This document shows, piece by piece, positions 53,645-62,390 of a stretch of 64,000 bases of DNA. The notes under the pieces were generated by a model, which had not been told where the DNA came from, did not search any database, and was given only the letters and a program-made list of their open reading frames with translations. The translations under genes were made by a program, and so were the position numbers. Within the stretch, counting starts at the first letter, position 1; each line of letters begins with the position of its first letter. The stretch is from F1-120-MAGs238 sp964484185 (GTDB lineage Bacteria; Planctomycetota; Phycisphaerae; Phycisphaerales; UBA1924). Where the stretch lies: positions 1 to 64,000 of the forward strand of contig CAZAEQ010000007.1 in the NCBI GenBank assembly GCA_964484185.1, written 5' to 3'.

Positions 53645-54232
53645 TCAGAATCCATCCTCTTTCGACTCCCATTTTCGGGAACCAGATGTGTAAAAATGGT
53701 CGACCCAATAGACCGTGTGGTCTGGGTCTTTGTAATAGAGGCCCCAGCCACGAGGAGTACCACCGTTGTATTCCCAAGGCTCCACCGGAGAAAGCGGCTG
53801 GAGAATTCTATCGATGTAGGTGGGTTTCAACTGGCGGAGCGCCCCCGGAGAGACTCCGTTCACTCGCTCGAATTGCTCTATCGCCTGCACAATCTGGGTA
53901 GCCCGAGCTCGGGTATTGCCGTTGGCATTTGCAACAATGCACGCACCAGGATTTGGTACAGATTTGGGCCACTTACTTCGCTCGCGGAAGTCGATGACAA
54001 ACGCGGTCGCAATGATGCCGCAGACGATGACTGCAATCAATGCGTATGTGAGTTTGGGATATCTCAGTCGCAGCAACTCCACATCCACCCTGTCTACCTG
54101 CCGATGCTTGCCGCACTCCGGGCAGGGTGATTTTTCCGAAAGCCCCGCGGACGAATATCCGCAATGAGTACATTTCTTGTCGGCAGCCTGTACTGGACCG
54201 TCCACCTCAATTACCGCTTCTTCTAAGTTCAT
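53645..54232 (-). CDS. Zinc-ribbon membrane protein, flagellar-locus neighbour
   Basis: 195 aa. A cytoplasmic zinc ribbon CTHCGYSSAGLSEKSPCPEC (about 20-40) is followed by one transmembrane helix (about 60-80: LTYALIAVIVCGIIATAFV) and an extracytoplasmic domain of about 110 residues with no Cys (ATQIVQAIEQFERVNGVSP). That domain looks like a pilin/T2SS-G-like C-terminal part, suggested by the EQFERVNGxSPG-like pattern, but this is weak. ATG 54232 has AGGA 6 nt upstream. Its stop lies 11 bp before the flgB promoter element. Confidence 0.7.
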   Translation of the reverse strand: MNLEEAVIEVDGPVQAADKKCTHCGYSSAGLSEKSPCPECGKHRQVDRVDVELLRLRYPKLTYALIAVIVCGIIATAFVIDFRERSKWPKSVPNPGACIVANANGNTRARATQIVQAIEQFERVNGVSPGALRQLKPTYIDRILQPLSPVEPWEYNGGTPRGWGLYYKDPDHTVYWVDHFYTSGSRKWESKEDGF

Positions 54233-54337
54233 GGCCTTCCTGTGTACGCAACCCCTGCGCACGAAGTTCGAATCCCAAGCTGAGGATGATTTATGTAATA
54301 GGCACTTGTCTAAGGGCCGCTAATTATCGAGGTGAGC

Positions 54338-55015
54338 TCAAGTATGCCGCGTAGCGGAGATGGGATTCACTGGCGGGACCAACTCCATGACGGGAAGCAT
54401 GACGCCGCACTCCGGACAAAGCGTGAGTGGTTCCATCGGGCCGCCATGCAGGTAGCCGCAGCCGACGCACTTTCGCTCATATATTCGCTTCTTGAAATTC
54501 TCAATCCAACTGCTCGCCACCATTCGTGCTGCGACGAACGTTCCCACGGTGGCGATGCCCCAGATCAGTCCAGAGAACGATGATTGACCTGACGCAAGCA
54601 GCCAGAATACCAAAGCACTCATCAGGATGATTCCAACCCAGTCCGCGCCCAGGTCTTCCCCTAATTGACTCTTTGCTCCGCTATCAATAGTTCCCCGAAT
54701 CGCAGCGCCCTGCACTTCAACTATGTGATATCGCAATTGCTCCTCGGTGAGAGGCGCACACTGAACCTCTGATCTCACCCCTCGATACCAGAGCACAATG
54801 ATTAAAACCAGGAAAAGTATTAATCCAATAGCGACTGAGACGGTCAAGAGCGGGCTTGAAGACTCATACGCCGCAACGAACCAGCCCACAATGCACAACA
54901 TGTAGACAGTAAATTGAACGATGTTCAATCGCTTAGGCGCCCAGCCTAAGCGTGGGTCATTTGGAATTGCGAGTTTGTAAAGCGGCGCAGCACGCGACCA
55001 ACCGGTGGAACTCAT
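54338..55015 (-). CDS. Zinc-ribbon membrane protein, paralogue A
   Basis: 225 aa. It begins MSSTGWSRAAPLYKLAIPND; four hydrophobic helices in two pairs (about 30-75 and 128-170) are followed by a C-terminal zinc ribbon CVGCGYLHGGPMEPLTLCPE and a Pro/Val tail. It is a clear paralogue of the next gene upstream (shared GWSKAA..YK...PND.RLGW, LG.DLGA and ribbon position). Function unknown. The ATG overlaps the upstream stop (ATGA). Confidence 0.75.
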   Translation of the reverse strand: MSSTGWSRAAPLYKLAIPNDPRLGWAPKRLNIVQFTVYMLCIVGWFVAAYESSSPLLTVSVAIGLILFLVLIIVLWYRGVRSEVQCAPLTEEQLRYHIVEVQGAAIRGTIDSGAKSQLGEDLGADWVGIILMSALVFWLLASGQSSFSGLIWGIATVGTFVAARMVASSWIENFKKRIYERKCVGCGYLHGGPMEPLTLCPECGVMLPVMELVPPVNPISATRHT

Positions 55016-55746
55016 GATGGACCTCCTTGAGTCGGCGCCTCTGGAATCACAAACGTTGAATCAGCATCTCCGGGGAAAGCTGCACGCTGTGGTACCGGTT
55101 TGGGGCCGGAGGGTTTCACTTCCATCAACGGGAATGCGACATTGCATTCTGGACACATCGATACCTGTTCAATGAGCCGACCGGGAGAATGTCCGCAATT
55201 GATGCAATCGCCCTTCTGAAGTCTCTCACGAAAAATGCGAATCCAGCGGCCGCTCAGAATGTGTGCCGCGGCAGCTACGCCAAGAAATAAAATTCCAAGG
55301 AATCTCAGCATGTTCAGGTGGTGACTCACGATGAGAATTCCAACCAGAGAGCCCCACACTATTAGCCATCCAGTCGCAGCACCAAGCTCCATTCCAAGCG
55401 CATGTCGCGCACTTGAATTCGGTTCGCCATAAAGCACTTTTTGCTGCAACTGCAGGATGGATGTTCTGAGCTGGTCATCGCTTGCAGAGGTCTCGATGCG
55501 CGATTTCTTCTTGAAGCGATTAATAACATATGCGACAATGCACAGGCCCAAAAGAAATACCATGTACCACAATAACTCAGTAAGCGATGCACCAATCGCG
55601 TAAAATGCATAACACACAATGGGGACAAGCGTTAATCGCGCTATCCACGCAATTGTCGAAGTTCGCTGTAGCCCCCACCCCAGTCGAACATCGTTTGGAG
55701 CATCGACCTTATAGAGCTCTGCTGCCTTGGACCATCCGGTGCTCAT
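55012..55746 (-). CDS. Zinc-ribbon membrane protein, paralogue B
   Basis: 244 aa. Same layout as paralogue A: STGWSKAAELYKVDAPNDVR at the N-terminus, two helix pairs, then a C-terminal ribbon CINCGHSPGRLIEQVSMCPE ending CPECN, and a longer Pro-rich tail. It overlaps both neighbours by 4 bp, so the three genes form one coupled operon. No enzymatic motif was seen. Confidence 0.75.
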   Translation of the reverse strand: MSTGWSKAAELYKVDAPNDVRLGWGLQRTSTIAWIARLTLVPIVCYAFYAIGASLTELLWYMVFLLGLCIVAYVINRFKKKSRIETSASDDQLRTSILQLQQKVLYGEPNSSARHALGMELGAATGWLIVWGSLVGILIVSHHLNMLRFLGILFLGVAAAAHILSGRWIRIFRERLQKGDCINCGHSPGRLIEQVSMCPECNVAFPLMEVKPSGPKPVPQRAAFPGDADSTFVIPEAPTQGGPS

Positions 55747-56837
55747 GTGGCACCACTTTCATTCAGTTGATCTTTCTGAGCAATAATATTCTTGTGCAAA
55801 CGACCCACCATAAACACAATCGGCAGCCCTATGCCAATGAATATAGACGCCGTTGTCACAATCTCGTCGGGAACATTGAAGTAGTTACATACACCGGCAA
55901 AGAACACCACCGATCCAGTCAGTGAAATAGCCAGCGGCACAATCACCCAGCTGCCGCGAACAAAGCCTATTGCGTACACAACGATTGCCGCCAGTGCACA
56001 CCCAAGCCTTGCCGCCACTGAGAGTTGAAACATGACACACATGAATGCGAGTGCCGCGAAGAACAACGAAAGTAGATGCGGCGCATAGGGATAAGACAAC
56101 GGCGGAAGAATCATCCTGAGCAGCGGCGACTGTTTTGAAATCTGCTCACCACATTCTGGACACCGATCCGCATGTGATACAAGACTCTCGGTGATTTCAT
56201 AGTTACAACTGGGACACTTTGAGTGCTTAAATCTCCAAGTCCTTCGTGTAACTTGCAGCGCTTTGATAAAACCATGCGAGACCACGACAACCATTGTCAG
56301 CGGAATTGTCCAGACGAGCGTGTTTACTAAAGCGGCGAAGGGCGCGACTCGGGTCGGAATTCCACGCGGGATGTCAAAGCGTTGATTATCCCATCGATCG
56401 AACGAATACCACCACGATCTGGTCGCCACGAAGGGCAATTGCCGGGTCCCAGAATTGCTCAGACTGACCTCACCGCTGAGTGAATACATGGGCCAGCCAG
56501 AAAACACAAGGTACACACATCGAGGATTGTCATCCCAGCAATCTGGCGGCAACTCGTTGGCGATCGCCAGCGAACCTGGAGAATCCGTTCCACCACCCAG
56601 TTGCGAATTACGTGGACGAGAGAATTCATAGCAGCAAAACATGTCTATCCGAACCTCGCGAAGGTACAGGGTCCCTTTCGGGCTGTTGAGACTCTCTGAC
56701 CGCGAGATATGGACATTGCTCCACAAGATTGGGGGACCAAAGCTCGCGGCAATCGCCACGCCAAACTGAAGGACTGCTGCCAGCGGCAGAATCCAATAGA
56801 GGTGGCGAAGTTTTGGCGGGAAATATTTCATCGGCAT
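55743..56837 (-). CDS. Large zinc-ribbon membrane protein
   Basis: 364 aa. First gene of the operon. An N-terminal TM (about 13-33), an extracytoplasmic Cys- and Trp-containing domain (about 35-165), a TM near 168-190, then a cytoplasmic zinc ribbon CPSCNYEITESLVSHADRCP ending CPECGEQ, and four further helices. The N-terminal half (TM, extracytoplasmic domain, TM, ribbon) has the same layout as the membrane half of the S41 fusion at 15554. Function unknown. Confidence 0.75.
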   Translation of the reverse strand: MPMKYFPPKLRHLYWILPLAAVLQFGVAIAASFGPPILWSNVHISRSESLNSPKGTLYLREVRIDMFCCYEFSRPRNSQLGGGTDSPGSLAIANELPPDCWDDNPRCVYLVFSGWPMYSLSGEVSLSNSGTRQLPFVATRSWWYSFDRWDNQRFDIPRGIPTRVAPFAALVNTLVWTIPLTMVVVVSHGFIKALQVTRRTWRFKHSKCPSCNYEITESLVSHADRCPECGEQISKQSPLLRMILPPLSYPYAPHLLSLFFAALAFMCVMFQLSVAARLGCALAAIVVYAIGFVRGSWVIVPLAISLTGSVVFFAGVCNYFNVPDEIVTTASIFIGIGLPIVFMVGRLHKNIIAQKDQLNESGAT

Positions 56838-56908
56838 CGCAGAAACAGAGCGGTTCTAAGAGCTCAAAGTTTGGCTTGGCAGGGGACCTATCTATGAACG
56901 AGATTTTC

Positions 56909-56963
56909 CTATCGATCAGGAATCGATGGATTTTTGATCGATAGAAACCACTTCTATCGATCA
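56909..56963. repeat. Cluster of CTATCGATCA repeats upstream of the zinc-ribbon operon
   Basis: CTATCGATCA occurs at 56909-56918 and 56954-56963 in direct orientation and at 56935-56944 inverted. A further ATCGAT lies at 56922, giving four ATCGAT palindromes in about 50 bp of AT-rich sequence 70 bp before the operon start. It may be an operator; the 56838-57005 gap holds nothing else. Confidence 0.5.
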
Positions 56964-57005
56964 TATTCGATTTTTGAATGCATTGGATTTGGAAGTTGAT
57001 AGGTT

Positions 57006-60000
57006 TTATTGGTCGATGAATAGGCCAAACAGGTCCGATGTCGCCGGAGCTGCATCCTTCTTTTGCCCTGTCTTTTGTCGTTGCGAATTCTCGCGCTTCG
57101 TCGAGTACGTGTCCGTCTTGCCGCCAAAATCAAACAGCGCGCTGAAGCTGAACATCTTGTCGGCATCGTAGTGATATGTGTTGTCGCCACCCTGACCCTG
57201 AGCCTGTCCGCCCGCGGTGTACGAATCTGTCCCATCAAGATCGATGAGTACGCCGATTGCCTGCTGCGCTGCTGAACCTTGCGCCAGTCCGCCTGCTGTG
57301 TACGTGTCATCGCCGCCACGATCGATCAACATTGCCACTGTCTGATCCCACGCCGCGGCCTGACCTGCGGGGCCGGGACATGAATACGAATCGTTGCCGC
57401 TGTCATCGACCAGAATCCCCGCGGCCTGATGTGCACCAGTTCCTTGTGCATATCGCTGACCAAGATACTTGTCGTTGCCCGCGTGATCATGGAGAATTCC
57501 CAAGGCCTGGAAGTAGCCACACCCCTGGCCGAATTCGCCGACATCGAATGTGTCATCGCCTTCAAAGTCGTAGATCGCGCCAACTCCCCCACTTGCGTAG
57601 CCGCGGATTCCGTAGCCATAGCCCTGACTCATGCCGACAAAGATGCCGGGCGTGCCATACACACTTTTGAAACTCGGGCCGTTCGCTTTGTAATTGTCTG
57701 GGCCACGTGCATCGATGATGACACCAAGCCCGCGCGGGCCACCGATTCCCTGCGCAAGTTTTTCGCCCAGGTACGTGTCACTTCCTGCACGATCAAGAAT
57801 GATCCCTGCGCCATAGAACCCGACACCTTGCGACCAACCTGCGCCCGGTCCAGAGTTTTCGTAGCGGTCATCACCTGCGCGATCGAGAAGCAAACCTACG
57901 CCGCCGACTCCGGTACCAATTGAGCACTGGAACTTTGAAACATACGTGTCGTTGCCGGCGCGATCATCGAGAATTGAAATGCCGAAGAATCCAGTTGCGG
58001 GTCCAGCACCATCCGCAAACGACTCATGCCGATCGTTCCCTGTAACATCTATGATGATCTGCGTATCGCCCTCAAAGATCACCGGGTAGTTGTACACATC
58101 ATCGCCTCCAACATCAAAGACTGCACTGATGCGTGACATGTCGTAGGTGTTGGCACCCTGACCACCCACGATCCAAAGTTGATCCCCAACGAGTTGCGCC
58201 GCCAAGACTTCGCCTTTCGCCGCCGCGGTGACACGTTCTTTCAATTCTGCTGGCACCCTGGCACCCTGAGGCGTAACTGCTGCCGCCGCAAAGGTTTGCA
58301 GAGTGCCAACCATGGCTGCAACCTGTGGCACCCTGGCACTCTGAGGCATCGCGAGTGCCGCGGCATTGCGAATGAACGCCAGTTGTTCCTTGAGGTCAGG
58401 CCCCGTCGGCGTGACGTTGTCACGCAATGCACGAATCAAACCGATGGCGGTCTGGCGTGTTGCACGATTGGTCGGCGAAACACTCTGCGCCGCAGGCGCC
58501 ACATCGAGCGTTTTTGAAACCAACGTACCAGCCGCGGTCACGATCGCCGCGAGATCATCGCCCGCGCCCGCAAACGCACGAATATCAGAATTGATCCCAG
58601 ACTCAACCGCGTCAAGACTCAATGGTCGGCGGAACGCCTGCACCACTGCTGCCACTGAGTTCGGATCAATCATCGAATCTTGAACTTTGGCGAAGTACGC
58701 AAGCTGCGCATCAACGCCGCCTGGCTCCTTGCGAATTGCTAAATCATCCGCGGCACCAAGTAGCTGCTTCTCAAACTCCCCCTCTGTGACATCAGCAATC
58801 GTTCGACTGCCGAGACCTTCACCGAGTGTCCCCATCCAATCAAGTGCGTTCTCAAGTTTGACCGTCACAGAATTTTCCACACCTGCGGGATCGCCGATCG
58901 GAACCGCCGCGTACGGATCAGCCTTGGCACTCCGCCGATACACGATCTTCAAGTCATCACCTGGCTTGAGCGATTTGATAAGCGCAGAAAACGTTACAGG
59001 GTCTGCCGGCTTGTCATTGATCGAAACAACAAAATCACCACGCCACACCGAAGGCGACTTATATCCATCGCCACCAAATGGCCCGGGTTGCACGCTCCCG
59101 ATGACAACACCTTCGGGATTCTGCCGCAGGCGAATCCCCGAAAACGCCCGCACTTGGTCGATTTCCCGCTGGGTTTTCGCCCGGACCGGAGCCGCAGTTT
59201 CCGCCGTCGGCTTCTGATACACACACACCCAATCGACCTCAAAAGACTTAGGAAACTCTGTGCCCGCAGGATCGCCGCCGGAAGTGCCACCAATCGCAAG
59301 GTTCAAAATAATGTGATGCGGAGAATGAAATGGATTTGCCTTGTCTGGTGTTTCATTGATTGTCTTAGTAAGGTCTACCGAATTCAGTTCGCGCCCATCA
59401 ACATAGAACGTGATCTTGGTTTCATCCCAGTCCATCCGCCAGTAATGAAAGTGCTTGCTCCACGCCTTCATCGCTGCGGTGCCAGTTCCATAATCCTGTT
59501 CGGCCGCTATTTTTGCAAGTGGCGTTTTCGAATCGTCCCACACCGCCGCGCCAGGCTTCGGGCTCGCCCACGCCGCATTCGCCAGCAGCGTGCCGTTGAA
59601 ATACTCCATGATGTCAAGCTCGCCACACTCAGGCCATGGCCGCACGATCGCATCTTTCTCTGGCGTGCCAACAGTCCAGAACGCGGGCCACAACCCTGCC
59701 GAAGTATCAAACCGCGCCCGCATTTCAAAACGACCAAACTTCCACGCGTGCTTGCCCATCGTCTTGATAGATGATGATGTGTACGCCGCGGACTTGCGAT
59801 TGTGCTTCCAATCGCTCGCCGGCGCAGCAGGGTCATACCCCGGATTGTCGCGTTTCTGGCGCCGAGCCTCAATGACAAGCACCCCACCCTTACACACCGC
59901 GTTCTGCGGCTGATACCACTGCGCTTCGTTGTTGCGCACAAACCCCTGTTCATGAACCCAATTTGCCGAAACCGGGGGGCCATCAATATTGAATTCATCC

Positions 60001-60119
60001 GACCAGACCAGCTTGTACCCGGTGTACTCCGGCGGCGGCGAATTGTCAGGCGAACTGAACTGCGGGTCGGCCGAGTTCAGTAAAGAGAGGATGACAGCTG
60101 GAATGAGGTGAACAAGCAT
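57006..60119 (-). CDS. Secreted GH16 hydrolase with PDZ domain and GxDxY repeats
   Basis: 1037 aa. ATG 60119 has GGAG 7 nt upstream and opens a signal peptide (MLVHLIPAVILSLLNSADPQ). Residues 35-300 are a GH16 beta-glucanase-type domain with the catalytic E167-L-D169-I-M-E172, preceded by SAGLWPAFWT. Residues about 325-400 resemble a PDZ domain (GVVIGSVQPGPF, GDFVVSINDKP). After a helical region (about 430-680), the last 350 residues contain about eleven repeats of 25-35 aa with the pattern hxxDxxGxDxY...QGxG, e.g. LLLDRAGDDRYENSG and MLIDRGGDDTYTAGG. It probably degrades a laminarin- or similar beta-glucan and folds as a repeat solenoid. Confidence 0.82.
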   Translation of the reverse strand: MLVHLIPAVILSLLNSADPQFSSPDNSPPPEYTGYKLVWSDEFNIDGPPVSANWVHEQGFVRNNEAQWYQPQNAVCKGGVLVIEARRQKRDNPGYDPAAPASDWKHNRKSAAYTSSSIKTMGKHAWKFGRFEMRARFDTSAGLWPAFWTVGTPEKDAIVRPWPECGELDIMEYFNGTLLANAAWASPKPGAAVWDDSKTPLAKIAAEQDYGTGTAAMKAWSKHFHYWRMDWDETKITFYVDGRELNSVDLTKTINETPDKANPFHSPHHIILNLAIGGTSGGDPAGTEFPKSFEVDWVCVYQKPTAETAAPVRAKTQREIDQVRAFSGIRLRQNPEGVVIGSVQPGPFGGDGYKSPSVWRGDFVVSINDKPADPVTFSALIKSLKPGDDLKIVYRRSAKADPYAAVPIGDPAGVENSVTVKLENALDWMGTLGEGLGSRTIADVTEGEFEKQLLGAADDLAIRKEPGGVDAQLAYFAKVQDSMIDPNSVAAVVQAFRRPLSLDAVESGINSDIRAFAGAGDDLAAIVTAAGTLVSKTLDVAPAAQSVSPTNRATRQTAIGLIRALRDNVTPTGPDLKEQLAFIRNAAALAMPQSARVPQVAAMVGTLQTFAAAAVTPQGARVPAELKERVTAAAKGEVLAAQLVGDQLWIVGGQGANTYDMSRISAVFDVGGDDVYNYPVIFEGDTQIIIDVTGNDRHESFADGAGPATGFFGISILDDRAGNDTYVSKFQCSIGTGVGGVGLLLDRAGDDRYENSGPGAGWSQGVGFYGAGIILDRAGSDTYLGEKLAQGIGGPRGLGVIIDARGPDNYKANGPSFKSVYGTPGIFVGMSQGYGYGIRGYASGGVGAIYDFEGDDTFDVGEFGQGCGYFQALGILHDHAGNDKYLGQRYAQGTGAHQAAGILVDDSGNDSYSCPGPAGQAAAWDQTVAMLIDRGGDDTYTAGGLAQGSAAQQAIGVLIDLDGTDSYTAGGQAQGQGGDNTYHYDADKMFSFSALFDFGGKTDTYSTKRENSQRQKTGQKKDAAPATSDLFGLFIDQ

Positions 60120-60541
60120 GTTGAAGCTCCGATCGTGAAGTAGCGTACCGGAAAGGGATCCCATACAGGCGATTGCACAAATACCTTCTTTGTGGCAAAC
60201 ACCGTCCATACGACTATACCCTATCTTTATCCTAGCGTCAAGTGCCAGCCCGAACAGCCCTGCTGAGTCAGAAACGCCACATTGAGGGTCCCGACAGTTT
60301 TCCTCTAGCGCGATCGCCGCCAACAGACGAGCATGAATTAGGGCGGTTCGCGTTGCCACCAAGCCACGCATTTTTCCCTCTTTTCCAATTTCAGTTCTTA
60401 AAAATGGTCAGGGATTTCTCCGATTTCTAACTGAAGAAATCACAAGTAATACACATTGTGTATCGAGTTTGCCGAATTGCTGCTATCCTTCCCTGAGTCC
60501 CTTCGCGAAATGTTCGCGGATGGCGGATTCATCGCTTTGTC
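60120..60541. other. Intergenic region between the GH16 gene and infC
   Basis: 422 bp between divergent genes. It holds a 15-bp palindrome at 60449 and AT-rich stretches near 60215 and 60400-60460 that could contain promoters. No further gene was found: the ORF across 60456-60668 is out of frame with IF-3. Confidence 0.5.
60449..60463. repeat. Perfect 15-bp palindrome, possible operator
   Basis: ATACACA T TGTGTAT at 60449-60463, an exact inverted repeat around one T, about 90 bp before the infC start and about 330 bp from the GH16 start. Confidence 0.5.
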
Positions 60542-60556
60542 AGGAGACCGCTTATT
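60542..60556 (+). promoter_or_regulatory. infC ribosome-binding site with AUU start codon
   Basis: AGGAG at 60542-60546, seven bases (ACCGCTT), then ATT at 60554. This is the only well-spaced start that keeps the conserved IF-3 N-terminus; no ATG, GTG or TTG is in frame between the upstream stop at 60494 and 60650. Confidence 0.75.
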
Positions 60557-61237
60557 TCTTCATTTGGTCGCTTCAATCGTGAACAACAGTCAGGTCCGCC
60601 CCGCACTCGCATCAACGGATTCATTCGAATCTCGCCGATTCGCCTTCTCATGCACGACGGTGAGATGATGGGAATCGTTGAAACCAGCGAGGCAATGCGC
60701 AAAGCTCAAGAACTTGGAATGGATCTCGTAGAAATCGGGCCCACAGAGCGGCCGCCGATCTGCAAGATCATGGACTTTGGAAAGTTCAAGTACGAGCAGA
60801 GCAAGCAAGCCAAGAAAAGCGGCAATAAAGCCGCCGAAATGAAGGAAATTCGCCTCGGTCGCTCGATCAAGATCGGCGATCACGATGTGATGATCCGCGT
60901 GAATCAATCGCGCCGCTTCCTGATGGATGGCCACAAGGTCATGATCACGCAGCGCTTCAAAGGCCGCGAAATTGCTCACCGCGATCTAGGTCTGCAAAAG
61001 CTCCGTCAGGTCGCCGATGCACTCGCCGACATCGCAAAGGTCGAACAGACCCCGCGCTGGATGGGCAAACAGGCAAGCATTATCCTCGCTCCCGACCGTC
61101 CCAAGGTCGATGTGATCAAGCGCCGGCTTGAGAAGGAAAAGGCTGAACGCATCGCCAAGGGCCTGGCCCCTGTGGTTGAGCCCGAAATCCCCGATGTCGT
61201 CGATGAACCCGATGATGACGACGATGATGACGAATAG
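60554..61237 (+). CDS. infC: Translation initiation factor IF-3, AUU start
   Basis: 227 aa from ATT 60554. IF-3 keeps 30S subunits free and checks the start codon. The N-terminal domain begins after a short polar lead with RTRINGFIRISPIRLLMHDG, then MDLVEIGPTERPPICKIMDF; the C-terminal domain has KEIRLGRSIKIGDHDVMIRV and GREIAHRDLG. The first ATG in frame (60650) would remove the conserved RINxxIR...VRL segment. The tail is very acidic, with eight Asp residues in the last ten. A strong terminator follows; rpmI and rplT do not. Confidence 0.93.
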   Translation: MSSFGRFNREQQSGPPRTRINGFIRISPIRLLMHDGEMMGIVETSEAMRKAQELGMDLVEIGPTERPPICKIMDFGKFKYEQSKQAKKSGNKAAEMKEIRLGRSIKIGDHDVMIRVNQSRRFLMDGHKVMITQRFKGREIAHRDLGLQKLRQVADALADIAKVEQTPRWMGKQASIILAPDRPKVDVIKRRLEKEKAERIAKGLAPVVEPEIPDVVDEPDDDDDDDE

Positions 61238-61263
61238 CCCTAGATATTAATAACACTTTCATC

Positions 61264-61299
61264 CATGACCCGCGGCCGACGCGGGTCATGTGCTTTTTA
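61264..61299 (+). terminator. Intrinsic terminator of infC
   Basis: Eleven-bp perfect stem CATGACCCGCG (61264-61274) / CGCGGGTCATG (61280-61290), 5-nt loop, then TGCTTTTTAG. Confidence 0.92.
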
Positions 61300-61399
61300 G
61301 GCTGCAACCAGGCCCATTTGACGTTGGTAGACTAAAGAACCGATAGCTAGACTGCTGGAACATTGGCTGCCCTGACGGTTCTCACTTGTGGAGACTCTC

Positions 61400-62350
61400 A
61401 TGAAACTTCGCTCACGCCGGATCGCTCTTCGCATCGTCCCCGCCCTCATTGGCGCGAGTTTCTTCACCGCCGCAGTTGGCTACATGCATTACACCACACC
61501 TGCGGCCATCGCAATCCAACCCGGCAAACTCATCGACCTTCGTCCCAAATACACCGTCGGCAAAGAAACCCGCCTCAAGCTCTCCACTGATGAAATCAGC
61601 AAAACCAGCATCGCCGGCGAAGCGGGCCTGGACTCCTCCTCCGAATCCAAACGCGAAATGGTCATCGTCCTCAAGTGCACCGCCAAAACCGAATCCGGCT
61701 CCACGGTCGAAATGCGCATTGAAAGCCTGAAAATGTCCATGTCCGGCGGCATCGCCGAAGGCGAATTCGATTCCAGCAAGCCCCCTGCCAAAGACGGTGA
61801 CAACCCGATCGCCGCCGCACTGCGTCCAATGGTCGGCGTCCCCATGATCATGGATGTCGACAACGATGGCAACATCCGCTCCATCACCGGCAACGACAAA
61901 ATGCAGCCCGCAGGCCCCGCCGCAGGAATGGCCAGCCAACTCACCAGTTTCAGCGGGATGCAAATGCTCCTCTCCCCTATCACCACCGTCAGCAAAAGCA
62001 AAGGCGAAGCCAAGGTCGGCGAAAAGTGGACTACCACCGACATGCTCGACACCCAGGGCTTCGGCCGCCTCAAAATCGAAACCAACTACACGCTCGCTTC
62101 CGTCCGCGGCGGCATGGCCGAAGTCCCGATTCAAGGGTCTATCGCGCTCGATTCTGAAGGCTCAGCTCTGGCGATCCCAGTCAAACTCAAAGATTCGAAG
62201 TACACCGGCAAGTTCAAATGGAACACCGAAGATGGCATGATCGATTCCATGGACGTCGATCAGTCCCTTGCCCTCGATGTGAACGTGGCCGGTATGTCAA
62301 CAAGCGTCACGCAGACAACGCGAACCAAAGTCTCGCGCGTCGGCCGCTAA
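61400..62350 (+). CDS. Exported protein of unknown function
   Basis: 316 aa. ATG 61400 has GGAG 6 nt upstream and is followed by a positively charged signal or anchor segment (MKLRSRRIALRIVPALIGAS). The body is a single beta-rich domain with alternating Lys/Ser/Thr and repeated MEMRIESLKMSM-like strands, one Asp-rich turn (MDVDNDGNIRSITG) and no Cys pair. It resembles DUF6263-type proteins in length and pattern, but this is not certain. Flagellar flgF follows 70 bp downstream with its own promoter. Confidence 0.72.
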   Translation: MKLRSRRIALRIVPALIGASFFTAAVGYMHYTTPAAIAIQPGKLIDLRPKYTVGKETRLKLSTDEISKTSIAGEAGLDSSSESKREMVIVLKCTAKTESGSTVEMRIESLKMSMSGGIAEGEFDSSKPPAKDGDNPIAAALRPMVGVPMIMDVDNDGNIRSITGNDKMQPAGPAAGMASQLTSFSGMQMLLSPITTVSKSKGEAKVGEKWTTTDMLDTQGFGRLKIETNYTLASVRGGMAEVPIQGSIALDSEGSALAIPVKLKDSKYTGKFKWNTEDGMIDSMDVDQSLALDVNVAGMSTSVTQTTRTKVSRVGR

Positions 62351-62390
62351 TTGCACCCACATTCAGGGGATGCAGCCTGCATCGAGTTCA

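Noticed and set aside
54265..54285. GTTCGAATCCC, similar to a tRNA T-loop
   Set aside because: No acceptor, D or anticodon stems could be built around it.
60650..60652. ATG as the start of infC
   Set aside because: It would delete the conserved RINxxIR...VRL part of the IF-3 N-domain and has no Shine-Dalgarno as good as the one before ATT 60554.
60456..60668. Open frame overlapping the infC 5' end
   Set aside because: It is out of frame with IF-3, has no homology and shares the region that encodes the IF-3 N-terminus.
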